Origin: Baylisascaris procyonis
Taxonomy: Eukaryota; Nematoda; Chromadorea; Rhabditida; Ascarididae
Assembly (NCBI GenBank): GCA_037389465.1
Contig: JAZARR010000280.1
Coordinates: 281,523 to 345,522 of the forward strand
Direction: 5' to 3'
DNA length: 64,000 nucleotides
Positions within the stretch are counted from its first letter, which is position 1, and every line of letters begins with the position of its first letter. The notes below the pieces were generated by a model. It was not told the DNA's origin. It ran no database searches and worked only from the letters and a program-made list of their open reading frames with translations. The position numbers were made by a program, and so were the translations under genes. Positions 1-12,662 of this stretch are shown here, piece after piece.

Positions 1-2760
1 TCTGTCTGACTGGTGGGGGTGGGAGACTTGTATCTATCTGACTGGTGGGGGTGGGGTACTTGTATCTATCTGACTGGTGCTCGATGGGGGACCTGTATCT
101 ATCTGACTGGTGGGGTGTGGGGACTGGTATCTGTAAGAGTGGTGGGGGTGGGGGACCTGTATGTATCTGACTGGTGGGGGGCAGGGGACTTGCATCTGTC
201 TGACGGTGGGGGTGGGACACTTGTATCTATCTGAGTGGTGGGGGGGGGCTTGTATCTATCTGACCGGTGGTTGTGTGGGACTTGTATCTATCTTACTGGT
301 GGGGGTGGGGACTTGTATCTGTCTAACTGGTGGGGGTGGGGGACTTGTATCTACCTGACTGGTGGGGTGGGGGACTTGTATCTGTCTGACTGGTGGGGTT
401 GGGGGACTTGTATCTACGTGACTGGTGGGGGTAGGGGACTTGTATCTATCCGACTGGTGGGGGTGGGGGACTTGTATCTATCTGACTGGTGGGGGTGAGG
501 GACTTGTATCTATCTGACCGGTGAGGGGTGGGGCGGTTGTTCTATCTGACCGGTGGTGGTGGGAGATTTGCATCTATGTGACCGGTGGGGGGTGGGTCAC
601 TTGTATCTATCTGACTGGTGGGTGGTGGGGGACTTTTATCTGTCTAACTGCTGGGGGTGGGAAACTTGTATATATCTGACTGGTGGGGGTGGCAGACTTG
701 TATCTGTCTGACTGGTGGGGGGTTTGGACTTGTATCTCTCTGACTGGTGGGGGTGGGGGACTTGTATCTAACTGACTGGTGGGGTGGGGGACTTGTATCT
801 GTCTGACTGGTGGGGTTGGGGGACTTGTATCTACTGACTGGTGGGGGTAGGGGACTTGTATCTATCCGACTCCTGGGGGTGGGGGACTTGTATCTATCTG
901 ACTGGTGGGGGTGAGGGACTTGTATCTATCTGACCGGTGGGGGTGGGGCGGTTGTTCTATCTGACCGGTGGTGGTGGGAGATTTGTATCTATCTGACCGG
1001 TGGGGGTGGGTCACTTGTATCTATCTGACTGGTGGGTGGTGGGGGACTTGTATCTGTCTGACTGCTGGGGGTGGGAGACTTGTATATATCTCACTGGTGG
1101 GGGTGGGAGACTTGTATGTCTCTGACTGGTGGGGGTGGGGGACTTGTATCTATCTGATTGATGGGGGTGGGCGACGTGTATATATCTGACTGGTGAGGGG
1201 TGGGGGACTTGTATCTATCTGACTGGTTGGTTTATGGACTCGTATCTATCTGACTGGTGGGGGTGAGGGACTTCTATCTATCTGACTGGTTGGGTTGTGG
1301 GGGACCTGTATCTATCTGACTGGTGAGGGTGGCGACTTGTATCTATCTAAGCGGTGGGGGTGGGGCCTTGTATCTACACTTGTATTTATTTGACTTTTGT
1401 GGGGTGGGGACTTGTACCTATATGACCGGTTGGGGATAGGGGAATTGTATCTATATTTGTACGTATCTGGCTGGCGGGGGTGCGGACTTGTATCTATCTG
1501 ACTGGTGCTTGATGGGGGACCTGTATCTATCTGATTGGTGGGGGTGGGGGACTTGTATCTATCTGACTGGTGGGGGTGGGGACTGGTATCTGTCTGAGTG
1601 GTGGGGGTGGGGACCTGTATGTATCTGACTGGTGGGGGGCAGGGGACTTGTATCTGTCTGATGGTGGGGGTGGGACACTTGTATCTATCTGAGTCGTGGG
1701 GGGGACTTGTATCTATCTGACTGGTGGGTGGTGGGGGACTGGTATCTGTCTGAGTGGTGAGGGTGGGAGACTTGTATATATCCGACTGGTGGGGGTGTCA
1801 GACTTGTGTCTATCCGACTGGTGGGGGCGGGGGCTTGTATCTATCTGACTGGTGGGGGTGAGGCAGTTGTATCTATCTGACCGGTGGGTGGTGGGAGACT
1901 TGTATGTATCTGACCGGTGGGGGTGGGGGACTTGTATCTATCTGACTAGTGGGGGTGGGGGACTTGTATCTGTCTGACTGGTGGGGGTGGGAGACTTGTA
2001 TCTATCTGACTGGTGGGGGTGGGGTACTTGTATCTATCTGACTGGTGCTTGATGGGGGACCTGTATCTATCTGACTGGTGGGGTGTGGGGACTGGTATCT
2101 GTCTGACTGGTGGGGGTGGGGGACCTGTATGTATCTGACTGGTGGGGGGCAGGGGACTTGCATCTGTCTGATGGTGGGGGTGGGACACTTGTATCTATCT
2201 GAGTGGTGGGGGGGGACTTGTATCTATCTGACCGGTGGTTGTGGGAAACTTGTATCTATCTTACTGGTGGGGGTGGGGACTTGTATCTGTCTAACTGGTG
2301 GGGGTGGGGGACTTGTATCTACCTGACTGGTGGGGTGGGGGACTTGTATCTGTCTGACTGCTGGGGTTGGGGGACTTGTATCTACGTGACTGGTGGGGGT
2401 AGGGGACTTGTATCTATCCGACTGGTGGGGGTGGGGGACTTGTATCTATCTGACCGGTGAGGGGTGGGGCGGTTGTTCTATCTGACCGGTGGTGGTGGGA
2501 GATTTGCATCTATGTGACCGGTGGGGGTGGGTCACTTGCATCTATCTGACTCGTGGGTGGTGGGGGACTTGTATCTGTCTAACTGCTGGGGGTGGGAAAC
2601 TTGTATATATCTGACTGATGGGGGTGGCAGACTTGTATCTATCTGACTTGTGGGGGGTGGGGGACTTGTATCTGTCTGACTGCTGGGGGTGGGAGACTTG
2701 TATCTATCTGACTGGTGAGGGTGGGGGACTTGTATCTATTTAACCGGTGGGGGGTGGTGG
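1..2760 (+). repeat. G-rich array, 5' segment (A-type HOR)
   Basis: This segment precedes the first CCATGCATCTACAC marker. It contains two closely similar sub-blocks about 1,968 bp apart. The unit with GCTCGATGG at 79 corresponds to GCTTGATGG at 2047, and both are followed by GGGTGTGGGGACTGGTATCT. A unit with GGATAGGGGAATTG occurs near 1434. The same unit order recurs at 11,918, 14,588 and 17,432, which defines the A subfamily. The copy is cut by the window edge, so its full period cannot be measured. Confidence 0.8.
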
Positions 2761-4814
2761 CCATGCATCTACACTTGTATCTATTTGTCCTTTAGGGGGT
2801 GGGAGTCTTGTATCTATATGACCGGTTGGGGATAGGGGAATTGTATCTATATTTGTATGTATCTGGCTGGCGGCAGTGCGGACTTGTATCTGTCTGACTG
2901 GTGGGGGGTGGGGACTTGTGTCTATCTGACAGGTGGGGGGTGGGGGACTTGTGTCTGACTGGTGGGGGTGGTTGACTTGTACCTATATGACTGGTGGGCA
3001 GTAGGGGACTTGCATCTATACTTGTATCTCTCTGACTAGTGGGTGGTGGGGCACCGTATCTATCTGACCTCTTGGGGTAGGGGACCTGTACCTATATGAC
3101 TGGTGGGGGTAAGGAATTGTACCTATATGATTGGTGGGGGGGTGGGGACTTGTACGTATCTGACTGGTGGGGGTGGGAGACTTGTATCTGTCTGACTGGT
3201 GGGTGTGGGGGACTTGTATCTATCTGACTGGTGGCGGGTGGGGACTGATGTCTGTCTGAGTGGTGGGGGTGGGGGACTTGTATCTGTCTGAGTGGTGGGG
3301 GTGGGAGACTTGTATCTATCTGACTGGTGGGGGTGGGGTACTTGTATCTATCTGATTGTGCTTGATAGGGGACCTGTATCTGTCTGACTGGTGGGGGTGG
3401 GGCACCTGTATGTATCTGACTGGCTGGGGGCAGGGGACTTGCATCTGTCTGATGGTGGGGTGGGACACTTGTATCTATCTGAGTGGTGGGGGGTATACTT
3501 GTATCTATCTGACTTGTGGGTGGTGGGGAACTTGTATCTATCTGACTGGTGGGGGGTGGGGGACTTTTATCTATCTAATTGATGGGGGATGGGGGACGTG
3601 TATATATCTGACTGGTGAGGGGTGGAGGACTTGTATCTGTCTGACTGGTTGGTTTGTGGACTTGTATGTATCTGACTGGTGGTGGGGTGGGGACTTGTAC
3701 ATATCTGACTGGTGGGGGGTGGGGACTTGTATCTACGTGACTGGTGGGGGTAGGGGACTTGTATCTATCTGACCGGTGGGGGTGAGGCAGTTGTATTTAT
3801 CTGACCGGTGGGGGGGTGGGGGACTTGTATCTGTCTGAGTGGTGGGGGTGGGAGACTTGTATCTATCTGACTGGTGGGGGTGGGGTACTTGTATCTATCT
3901 GACTGGTGCTTGATGGGGGACCTGTATCTATCTGACTGGTGGGGGTGGGGGACTTGTATCTATCTGACTGGTGGGGGTGGGAACTGGTATCTGTCAGAGT
4001 GGTGGGGGTGGAGGGCTTGTATCTATCTGACCGGTGGGGGTGGGGGACTTGTAACTATGTGACTGGTTGGGGGGTGGGGGACTTGTATCTGTCTGATGGT
4101 GGAGGTGGGACACTTGTATCTATCTGAGTGGTGGGGGGGGGGGACCTGTATCTATCTGACTTGTGGGTGGTGGGGAACTTGTATGTATCTGACTGGTGGG
4201 GTGGGGAACTTGTATCTATGTGACTGGTGGAGGGTGGGGGACTTTTATCTATCTAATTGATGGGGATGGGGGACGTGTATATATCTGACTGGTGAGGGGT
4301 GGAGGACTTGTATCTATCTGACTGGTTGGTTTGTGGACTTGTATGTATCTGACTGGTGGTGGGGTGGGGACTTGTACATATCTGACTGGTGGGGGGTGGA
4401 GGCTTGTATCTATCTGACCGGTGGTTGTGGGGGACCTGTATCTATCTTACTGGTGGGGGTGGGGACTTGTATCTGTCTAACTGGGGGGGGGGGGACTTGT
4501 ATCTACGCGACTGGTGGGATGGTGGACTTGTATCTGTCTGACTGGTGGGGGTGGGGGACTTGTATCTACGTGACTGGTGTAGTAGGGGACTTCTATCTAT
4601 CTGACTTATGGGGGGTGGGGGACTTGTATCTGTCTAACTGCTGGGGGTGGGAGACCTGTATATATCTTACTGGTGGGGGTGGCGGACTTGTATCTATCTG
4701 ACTGGTGGGGGGTGGGGGACTTGTATCTGTCTGACTGCTGGGGGTGGGAGACTTGTATCTATCTGACTGGTGAGGGTGGGGGACTTGTATCTATCTAACA
4801 GGTGGGGGTGGTGG
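2761..4814 (+). repeat. G-rich HOR copy 1 (A-type start, 2,054 bp)
   Basis: The copy begins at the CCATGCATCTACAC marker unit and ends before the next marker. Its start carries the A-type signature GTCCTTTAGGG and a later TATATTTGTATGTATCTGG, unlike the next four copies. It includes a distinctive stretch at about 2,880-3,170 containing GGGGCACCGTATCTATCTGA, which recurs near 8,820-9,110 and 10,775-11,040. The second half (from about 3,600) has B-type unit order, so the A/B switch lies inside this copy. Confidence 0.8.
4483..4494 (+). other. Longest G run seen (12 G)
   Basis: Here the two G runs of a unit have merged through loss of the intervening T, giving twelve consecutive G. Similar fusions give 11 G at about 4,133-4,143 and 10 G at 14,201-14,210. 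Such sites are the strongest G-quadruplex candidates in the array and also the places where base calling is least reliable. Confidence 0.8.
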
Positions 4815-6395
4815 CCATGCATCTACACTTGTATCTATTTGACCTTTGGGGGTGGGGGACTTGTATCTATATGACCGGTTGGGGATAGGGGAATTGTATC
4901 TACATGTGTATGTATCTGGCTGGCGGGGTGCGGAGTTGTATCTGTCTGACTGGTGGGGTGGGAGACTTGTATATATCTCACTGGTGGGGGTGGGACACTT
5001 GTATCTGTCTGACTGGTGGGGTGGGAGACTTGTATATATCTCACTGGTGGGGGTGGGAGGCTTGTATGTCTCTGACTGGTGGGGGTGGGGGACTTGTATC
5101 TATCTGATTGATGGGGGTGGGCGACGTATATATATGTGACTGGTGAGGGGTGGGGGACTTGTATCTATCTGAATGGTTGGTTTGTGAACTCGCATCTAAC
5201 TGACTGGTGGGGGTAGGGGACTTGTATCTATCTGACTGGTGGGGGTGGGGGACTTCTATCTATCTGACTGGTGAGGGGTGGGGGCTTGTATCTATCTGAC
5301 TGGTTGGGTTGTGGGGACCTGTATCTATCTGACTGGTGAGGGTGGGGACTTGTATCTATCTAAGGGGTGGGGGTGGGGGCCTTGTATCTACACTTGTATC
5401 TATTTGACTTTTGGGGGGTGGGGACTTGTACCTATATGACCGGTTGGGGATAGGGGAATTGTATCTATATTTGTATGTATCTGGCTGGCGGGAGTGCGGA
5501 CTTGTATCTATCTGACTGGTGGGGGTGGGGTACTTGTATCTATCTGACTGGTGCTTGATGGGGGACCTGTATCTATCTGACTGGTGGGGGTGGGGGACTT
5601 GTATCTATCTGACTGGTGGGGGTGGGAACTGGTATCTGTCAGAGTGGTGGGGGTGGAGGGCTTGTATCTATCTGACCGGTGGGTGGTGGGATACTTGTAT
5701 CTATCTGATCGGTGGGGGGTGGGGGACTTGTAACTATGTGACTGGTTGGGGGGTGGGGGACTTGTATCTGTCTGATGGTGGAGGTGGGACACTTGTATCT
5801 ATCTGAGTGGTGGGGGGGACCTGTATCCATCTGACTTGTGGGTGGCGGGGAACTTGTATGTATCTGACTGGTGGGGTGGGGAACTTGTATCTATCTGACT
5901 GGTGGGGGTGGGGGACTTTTATCTATCTAATTGATGGGGGATGGGGGACGTGTATATATCTGACTGGTGAGGGGTGGAGGACTTGTATCTATCTGACTGG
6001 TTGGTTTGTGGACTTGTATGTATCTGACTGGTGGTGGGGTGGGGACTTGTACATATCTGACTGGCGGGGGGTGGGAGACTTGTATCTATCTGACCGGTGG
6101 TTGTGGGCGACTTGTATCTATCTTACTGGTGGGGGTGGGGACTTGTATCTGTCTAACTGGTGGGGGTGGGGGACTTGTATCTACGCGACTGGTGGGGTGG
6201 GGGACTTGTATCTGTCTGACTGGTGGGGGTGGGGGACTTGTATCTACGTGACTGGTGGGGTAGGGTACTTGTATCTATCTGACTTGTGGGGGGTGGGGGA
6301 CTTGTATCTGTCTAACTGCTGGTGGTGGGAGACTTGTATCTATCTGACTGGTGAGGATGGGGGACTTGTATCTATCTAGCAGGTGGGGGTGGTGG
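4815..6395 (+). repeat. G-rich HOR copy 2 (B-type, 1,581 bp)
   Basis: This is the shortest complete higher-order repeat. It starts with the marker followed by TTTGACCTTTGGGGG and the B-specific TCTACATGTGTATGTATCTGG. The following paired units with TATATATCTCACTGG are shared with the copies starting at 6396, 8101 and 10306. Comparison by eye with the next copy shows only scattered single-base differences over the first few hundred bases, so the duplication is relatively recent. Confidence 0.85.
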
Positions 6396-8100
6396 CCATG
6401 CATCTACACTTGTATCTATTTGACCTTTGGGGGTGGGGGACTTGTATCTATATGACCGGTTGGGGATAGGGGAATTGTATCTACATGTGTATGTATCTGG
6501 CTGGCGGGGTGCGGAGTTGTATCTGTCTGACTGGTGGGGTGGGAGACTTGTATATATCTCACTGGTGGGGGTGGGAGACTTGTATCTGTCTGACTGGTGG
6601 GGTGGGAGAGTTGTATATATCTCACTGGTGGGGGTGGGAGGCTTGTATGTCTCTGACTGGTGGGGGTGGGGGACTTGTATCTATCTGATTGATGGGGGTG
6701 GGCGACGTGTATATATGTGACTGGTGAGGGGTGGGGGACTTGTATCTATCTGAATGGTTGGTTTGTGGACTCGTATCTAACTGACTGTTGGGGGTAGGGG
6801 ACTTGTATCTATCTGACTGGTGGGGGGACTTCTATCTATCTGACTGGTGGGGGTGAGGGACTTCTATCTATCTGACTGGTGTGGGGTGGGGGCTTGTATC
6901 TATCTGACTGGTTGGGTTGTGGGGACCTGTATCTATCTGACTGGTGAGGGTGGGGACTTGTATCTATCTAAGCGGTGGGGGTGGGGGCCTTGTATCTACA
7001 CTTGTATCTGTTTGACTTTTGGGGGTGGGGACTTGTACCTATATGACCGGTTGGGGATAGGGGAATTGTATCCATATTTGTATGTATCTGGCTGGCGGGA
7101 GTGCGGACTTGTATCTGTCTGACTGGTGGGGGGTGGGGACTTGTGTCTATCTGACAGGTGGGGGGTGGGGGACTTGTATCTGTCTGAGTAGTGGGGGTGG
7201 GAGACTTGTATCTATCTGACTGGTGGGGGTGGGGTACTTGTATCTATCTGACTGGTGCTTGATGGGGGACCTGTATCTATCTGACTGGTGGGGGTGGGGG
7301 ACTTGTATCTATCTGACTGGTGGGGGTGGGAACTGGTATCTGTCAGAGTGGTGGGGGTGGAGGGCTTGTATCTATCTGACCGGTGGGTGGTGGGATACTT
7401 GTATCTATCTGACCGGTGGGGGGTGGGGGACTTGTAACTATGTGACTGGTTGGGGGTGGGGGACTTGTATCTGTCTGATGGTGGAGGTGGGACACTTGTA
7501 TCTATCTGAGTGGTGGGGGGGGACCTGTATCTATCTGACTTGTGGGTGGCGGGGAACTTGTATGTATCTGACTGGTGGGGTGGGGAACTTGTATCTATCT
7601 GACTGGTGGGGGGTGGGGGACTTTTATCTATCTAATTGATGGGGGATGGGGGACGTGTATATATCTGACTGGTGAGGGGTGGAGGACTTGTATCTATCTG
7701 ACTGGTTGGTTTGTGGACTTGTATGTATCTGACTGGTGGTGGGGTGGGGACTTGTACATATCTGACTGGCGGGGGGTGGGAGACTTGTATCTATCTGACC
7801 GGTGGTTGTGGGCGACTTGTATCTATCTTACTGGTGGGGGTGGGGACTTGTATCTGTCTAACTGGTGGGGGTGGGGGACTTGTATCTACGCGACTGGTGG
7901 GGTGGGGGAGTTGTATCTGTCTGACTGGTGGGGGTGGGGGACTTGTATCTACGTGACTGGTGGGGTAGGGGACTTGTATCTATCTGACTTGTGGGGGGTG
8001 GGGGACTTGTATCTGTCTAACTGATGGTGGTGGGAGACTTGTATCTATCTGACTGGTGAGGGTGGGGGACTTGTATCTATCTAGCAGGTGGGGGTGGTGG
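6396..8100 (+). repeat. G-rich HOR copy 3 (B-type, 1,705 bp)
   Basis: The unit order is the same as in copy 2, with about 124 extra bases (roughly four units), mostly in the 7,100-7,220 stretch. The blocks at about 5,519-6,379 and 7,223-8,024 match unit by unit with an offset near 1,704 bp. It differs from the neighbouring copies by isolated substitutions, for example GGGAGAGTTG near 6,604 where its neighbours read GGGAGACTTG. Confidence 0.85.
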
Positions 8101-10305
8101 CCATGCATCTACACTTGTATCTATTTGACCTTTGGGGGTGGGGGACTTGTATCTATATGACCGGTTGGGGATAGGGGAATTGTATCTACATGTGTATGTA
8201 TCTGGCTGGCGGGGTGCGGAGTTGTATCTGTCTGACTGGTGGGGTGGGAGACTTGTATATATCTCACTGGTGGGGGTGGGAGACTTGTATCTGTCTGACT
8301 GGTGGGGTGGGAGACTTGTATATATCTCACTGGTGGGGGTGGGAGGCTTGTATGTCTCTGACTGTTGGGGGGTGGGGGACTTGTATCTATCTGATTGATG
8401 GGGGTGGGCGACATGTATATATGTGACTGGTGAGGGGTGGGGGACTTGTATCTATCTGAATGGTTGGTTTGTGGACTCGTATCTAACTGACTGGTGGGGG
8501 TAGGGGACTTGTATCTATCTGACTGGTGGGGGTGGGGGACTTCTATCTATCTGACTGGTGGGGGTGAGGGACTTCTATCTATCTGACTGGTGAGGGGTGG
8601 GGGCTTGTATCTATCTGACTGGTTGGGTTGTGGGGACCTGTATCTATCTGACTGGTGAGGGTGGGGACTTGTATCTATCTAAGCGGTGGGGGGTGGGGGC
8701 CTTGTATCTACACTTGTATCTATTTGACTTTTGGGGGGTGGGGACTTGTACCTATATGACCGGTTGGGGATAGGGGAATTGTATCTATATTTGTATGTAT
8801 CTGGCTGGCGGGAGTGCGGACTTGTATCTGTCTGACTGGTGGGGGGTGGGGACTTGTGTCTATCTGACAGGTGGGGGCTGGGGGACTTGTGTCTGACTGG
8901 TGGGGGTGGTTGACTTGTACCTATATGACTGGTGGGCAGTAGGGGACTTGCATCTATACTTGTATCTCTCTGACTGGTGGGTGGTGGGGCACCGTATCTA
9001 TCTGACCTCTTGGGGTAGGGGACCTGTACCTATATGACTGGTGGGGGTAAGGAATTGTACCTATATGATTGGTGGGGGGGTGGGGACTTGTACGTATCTG
9101 ACTGGTGGGGGTGGGGAACTTATATCTATGTGACTGGTGTTTGGTGGGGGACATGTATCTATCTGATTGATGGCGGTGAGGCAGTTGTATCTATCTGACC
9201 GGTGGGTGGTGGGAGACTTGTATCTATGTGACCGGTGGGGGTGGGGGAATTGTATCTATCTGACTGGTGGGGGGTGGGGGACTTGTATCTGTCTGACTGG
9301 TGGGGGTGGGAGACTTGTATCTATCTGAGTGGTGGGGGGTGGGGGACTTGTATCTGTCTGACTGGTGGGGGTGGGAGACTTGTATCTGTCTGACTGGTGT
9401 GGGTGGGGTACTTGTATCTATCTGACTGCTGCTTGATGGGGGACCTGTATCTATCTGACTGGTGGGTGTGGGGGACTTGTATCTATCTGACTGGTGGGGG
9501 GTGGGGACTGATGTCTGTCTGAGTGGTGGGGGTGGGGGACTTGTATCTGTCTGAGTGGTGGGGGTGGGAGACTTGTATCTATCTACCGGTGGGGTTGGGG
9601 GACTTGTAGCTATGTGACTGGTTGGGGGGTGGGGGACTTGTATCTGTCTGATGGTGGAGGTGGGACACTTGTATCTATCTGAGTGGTGGGGGGGGGACCT
9701 GTATCTATCTGACTTGTGGGTGGTGGGGAACTTGTATGTATCTGACTGGTGGGGTGGGGAACTTGTATCTATCTGACTGGTGAGGGGTGGAGGACTTGTA
9801 TCTATCTGACTGGTTGGTTTGTGGACTTGTATGTATCTGACTGGTGGTGGGGTGGGGACTTGTACATATCTGACTGGTGGGGGTGGGAGACTTGTATCTA
9901 TCTGACCGGTGGTTGTGGGGGACTTGTATCTATCTTACTGGTGGGGGTGGGGACTTGTATCTGTCTAAGTGGTGGGGGTGGGGGACTTGTATCTACGCGA
10001 CTGGTGGGGTGGGGGACTTGTATCTGTCTGACTTGTGGGGGTGGGGGACTTGTATCTACGTGACTGGTGGGGTAGGGGACTTGTATCTATCTGACTTGTG
10101 GGGGGTGGGGGACTTGTATCTGTCTAACTGCTGGGGGTGGGAGACTTGTATATATCTTACTGGTGGGGGTGGCGGACTTGTATCTATCTGACTGGTGGGG
10201 GGTGGGGGACTTGTATCTGTCTGACTGCTGGGGGTGGGAGACTTGTATCTATCTGACTGGTGAGGGTGGGGGACTTGTATCTATCTAACAGGTGGGGGGT
10301 GGTGG
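8101..10305 (+). repeat. G-rich HOR copy 4 (B-type, 2,205 bp)
   Basis: The copy starts with the B-type marker and signature. Relative to copies 2 and 3 it has gained about 500 bp. The gain includes the GGGGCACCGTATCTATCTGA stretch (about 8,820-9,110) otherwise seen in copy 1 and copy 5. This indicates exchange between non-adjacent copies as well as simple tandem duplication. Confidence 0.8.
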
Positions 10306-12662
10306 CCATGCATCTACACTTGTATCTATTTGACCTTTGAGGGGTGGGGGACTTGTATCTATATGACCGGTTGGGGATAGGGGAATTGTATCTACATGTG
10401 TATGTATCTGGCTGGCGGGGTGCGGAGTTGTATCTGTCTGACTGGTGGGGTGGGAGACTTGTATATATCTCACTGGTGGGGGTGGGAGACTTGTATCTGT
10501 CTGACTGGTGGGGTGGGAGACTTGTATATATCTCACTGGTGGGGGTGGGAGGCTTGTATGTCTCTGACTGGTGGGGGTGGGTGACCTGTATCTATGTAAC
10601 TGGTGAGGGTGGGGACTTGTATCTATCTAAGCGGTGGGGGGTGGGGGCCTTGTATCTACACTTGTATCTATTTGACTTTTGGGGGTGGGGACTTGTACCT
10701 ATATGACCGGTTGGGGATAGGGGAATTGTATCTATATTTGTATGTATCTGGCTGGCGGGAGTGCGGACTTGTATCTATCTGACCGGCGGGGGGTGGGGGA
10801 CCTGTATCTATCTGACTGGTTGGGGGAGAGGACTTGTGTCTGACTGGTGGGGGTGGTTGGCTTGTACCTATATGACTGGTGGGCAGTAGAGGACTTGCAT
10901 CTATACTTGTATCTCTCTGACTGGTGGGTGGTGGGGCACCGTATCTCTGACCTCTTGGGGTAGGGGACCTGTACCTATATGACTGGTGGGGGTAAGGGAA
11001 TTGCACCTATATGATCGGTGGGGGTGGGGACTTGTACGTATCTGACTGGTGGGGGATGGGGGACTTGTATCTATCTGACTGATCGGGGATGGGGGACGTG
11101 TATATATCTGACTGGTGGGGGTGAGGGACTTGTATCTATCTGACCGGTGGGGGTGAGGCAGTTGTATCTATCTGACCGGTGGGTGGTGGGAGACTTGTAT
11201 CTATCTGACCGGTGGTGGGTGGGGGAATTGTATCTATCTGACTGGTGGGGGTGGGGGACTTGTATCTGTCTGAGTGGTTGGGGTGGGAGACTTGTATCTA
11301 TCTGACTGGTGAGGGTGAGGGACTTGTATCTATCTGACCGGTGGGGGTGAGGCAGTTGTATCTATCTGACTTGTGCTTGAGGGGGGTCCTGTATCTATCT
11401 GATTGGTGGGGGTGGGGGACTTGTATCTATCTGACTGGTGGGGGTGGGGACTGGTATCTGTCTGAGTGGTGGGGTGGGGGACCTGTATGTATCTGACTGG
11501 TGGGGGGCAGGGGACTTGTATCTGTCTGATGGTGGGGTTGGGACACTTGTATATATCTGAGTGGTGGGGGGGTGACTTGTATCTATCTGACTGGTGGGTG
11601 GTGGGGGACTGGTATCTGTCTGAGTGGTGAGGGTGGGAGACTTGTATCTATCTTACTGGTGGGGGCGGGGGCTTGTATCTATCTGACTGGTGGGGGTGAG
11701 GGACTTGTATCTATCTGACCGGTGGGGGTGAGGCAGTTGTATCTATCTGACCGGTGGGTGGTGCGAGACTTGTATGTATCTGACCGGTGGGGGTGGGGGA
11801 CTTGTATCTATCTGACTAGTGGGGGGTGGGGGACTTGTATCTGTCTGACTGGTGGGGGTGGGAGACTTGTATCTATCTGACCGGTGGGGGTGGGGTACTT
11901 GTATCTATCTGACTGGTGCTTGATGGGGGACCTGTATCTATCTGACTGGTGGGGTGTGGGGACTGGTATCTGTCAGAGTGGTGGGGGTGGGGGACCTGTA
12001 TGTATCTGACTGGTGGGGGGCAGGGGACTTGCATCTGTCTGATGGTGGGGGTGGGACACTTGTATCTATCTGAGTGGTGGGGGGACTTGTATCTATCTGA
12101 CCGGTGGTTGTGGGGGACTTGTATCTATCTTACTGGTGGGGGTGGGGACTTGTATCTGTCTAACTGGGGGGTGGGGGACTTGTATCTACCTGACTGGTGG
12201 GGTGGGGGACTTGTATCTGTCTGACTGGTGGGGTTGGGGGACTTGTATCTACGTGACTGGTGGGGGTAGGGGACTTGTATCTATCCGACTGGTGGGGGTG
12301 GGGGACTTGTATCTATCTGACTGGTGGGGGTGAGGGACTTGTATCTATCTGACCGGTGAGGGGTGGGGCGGTTGTTCTATCTGACCGGTGGTGGTGGGAG
12401 ATTTGCATCTATGTGACCGGTGGGGGTGGGTCACTTGTATCTATCTGACTGGTGGGTGGTGGGGGACTTTTATCTGTCTAACTGCTGGGGGTGGGAAACT
12501 TGTATATATCTGACTGGTGGGGGTGGCAGACTTGTATCTATCTGACTTGTGGGGGGGGGTGGGGGACTTGTATCTGTCTGACTGCTGGGGGTGGGAGACT
12601 TGTATCTATCTGACTGGTGAGGGTGGGGGACTTGTATCTATCTAACCGGTGGGAGGTGGTGG
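10306..12662 (+). repeat. G-rich HOR copy 5 (B-to-A transition, 2,357 bp)
   Basis: It begins B-type (TCTACATGTGTATGTATCTGG after the marker) but from about 11,350 onward follows A-type order, including GCTTGATGG at 11,918 followed by GGGTGTGGGGACTGG. The two GGATAGGGGAATTG units here are only about 341 bp apart, against 530-600 bp in most other copies, so several units have been lost. This copy holds the right-hand boundary of the B block. Confidence 0.8.

Noticed and set aside
2780..2800. TTTAGGGGG resembling a telomeric TTAGGG repeat
   Set aside because: It is a single variant within one satellite unit, repeated only because the HOR is repeated. There is no tandem TTAGGG run.
3356..3772. 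138-codon frame with repeated W, G, Y and C (CIYLTGG, YLSDWWG) resembling a repeat-rich secreted protein
   Set aside because: It is the G-rich unit read in rotating frames because the unit is about 32 bp. Overlapping frames with the same content exist all along 1-22,500.
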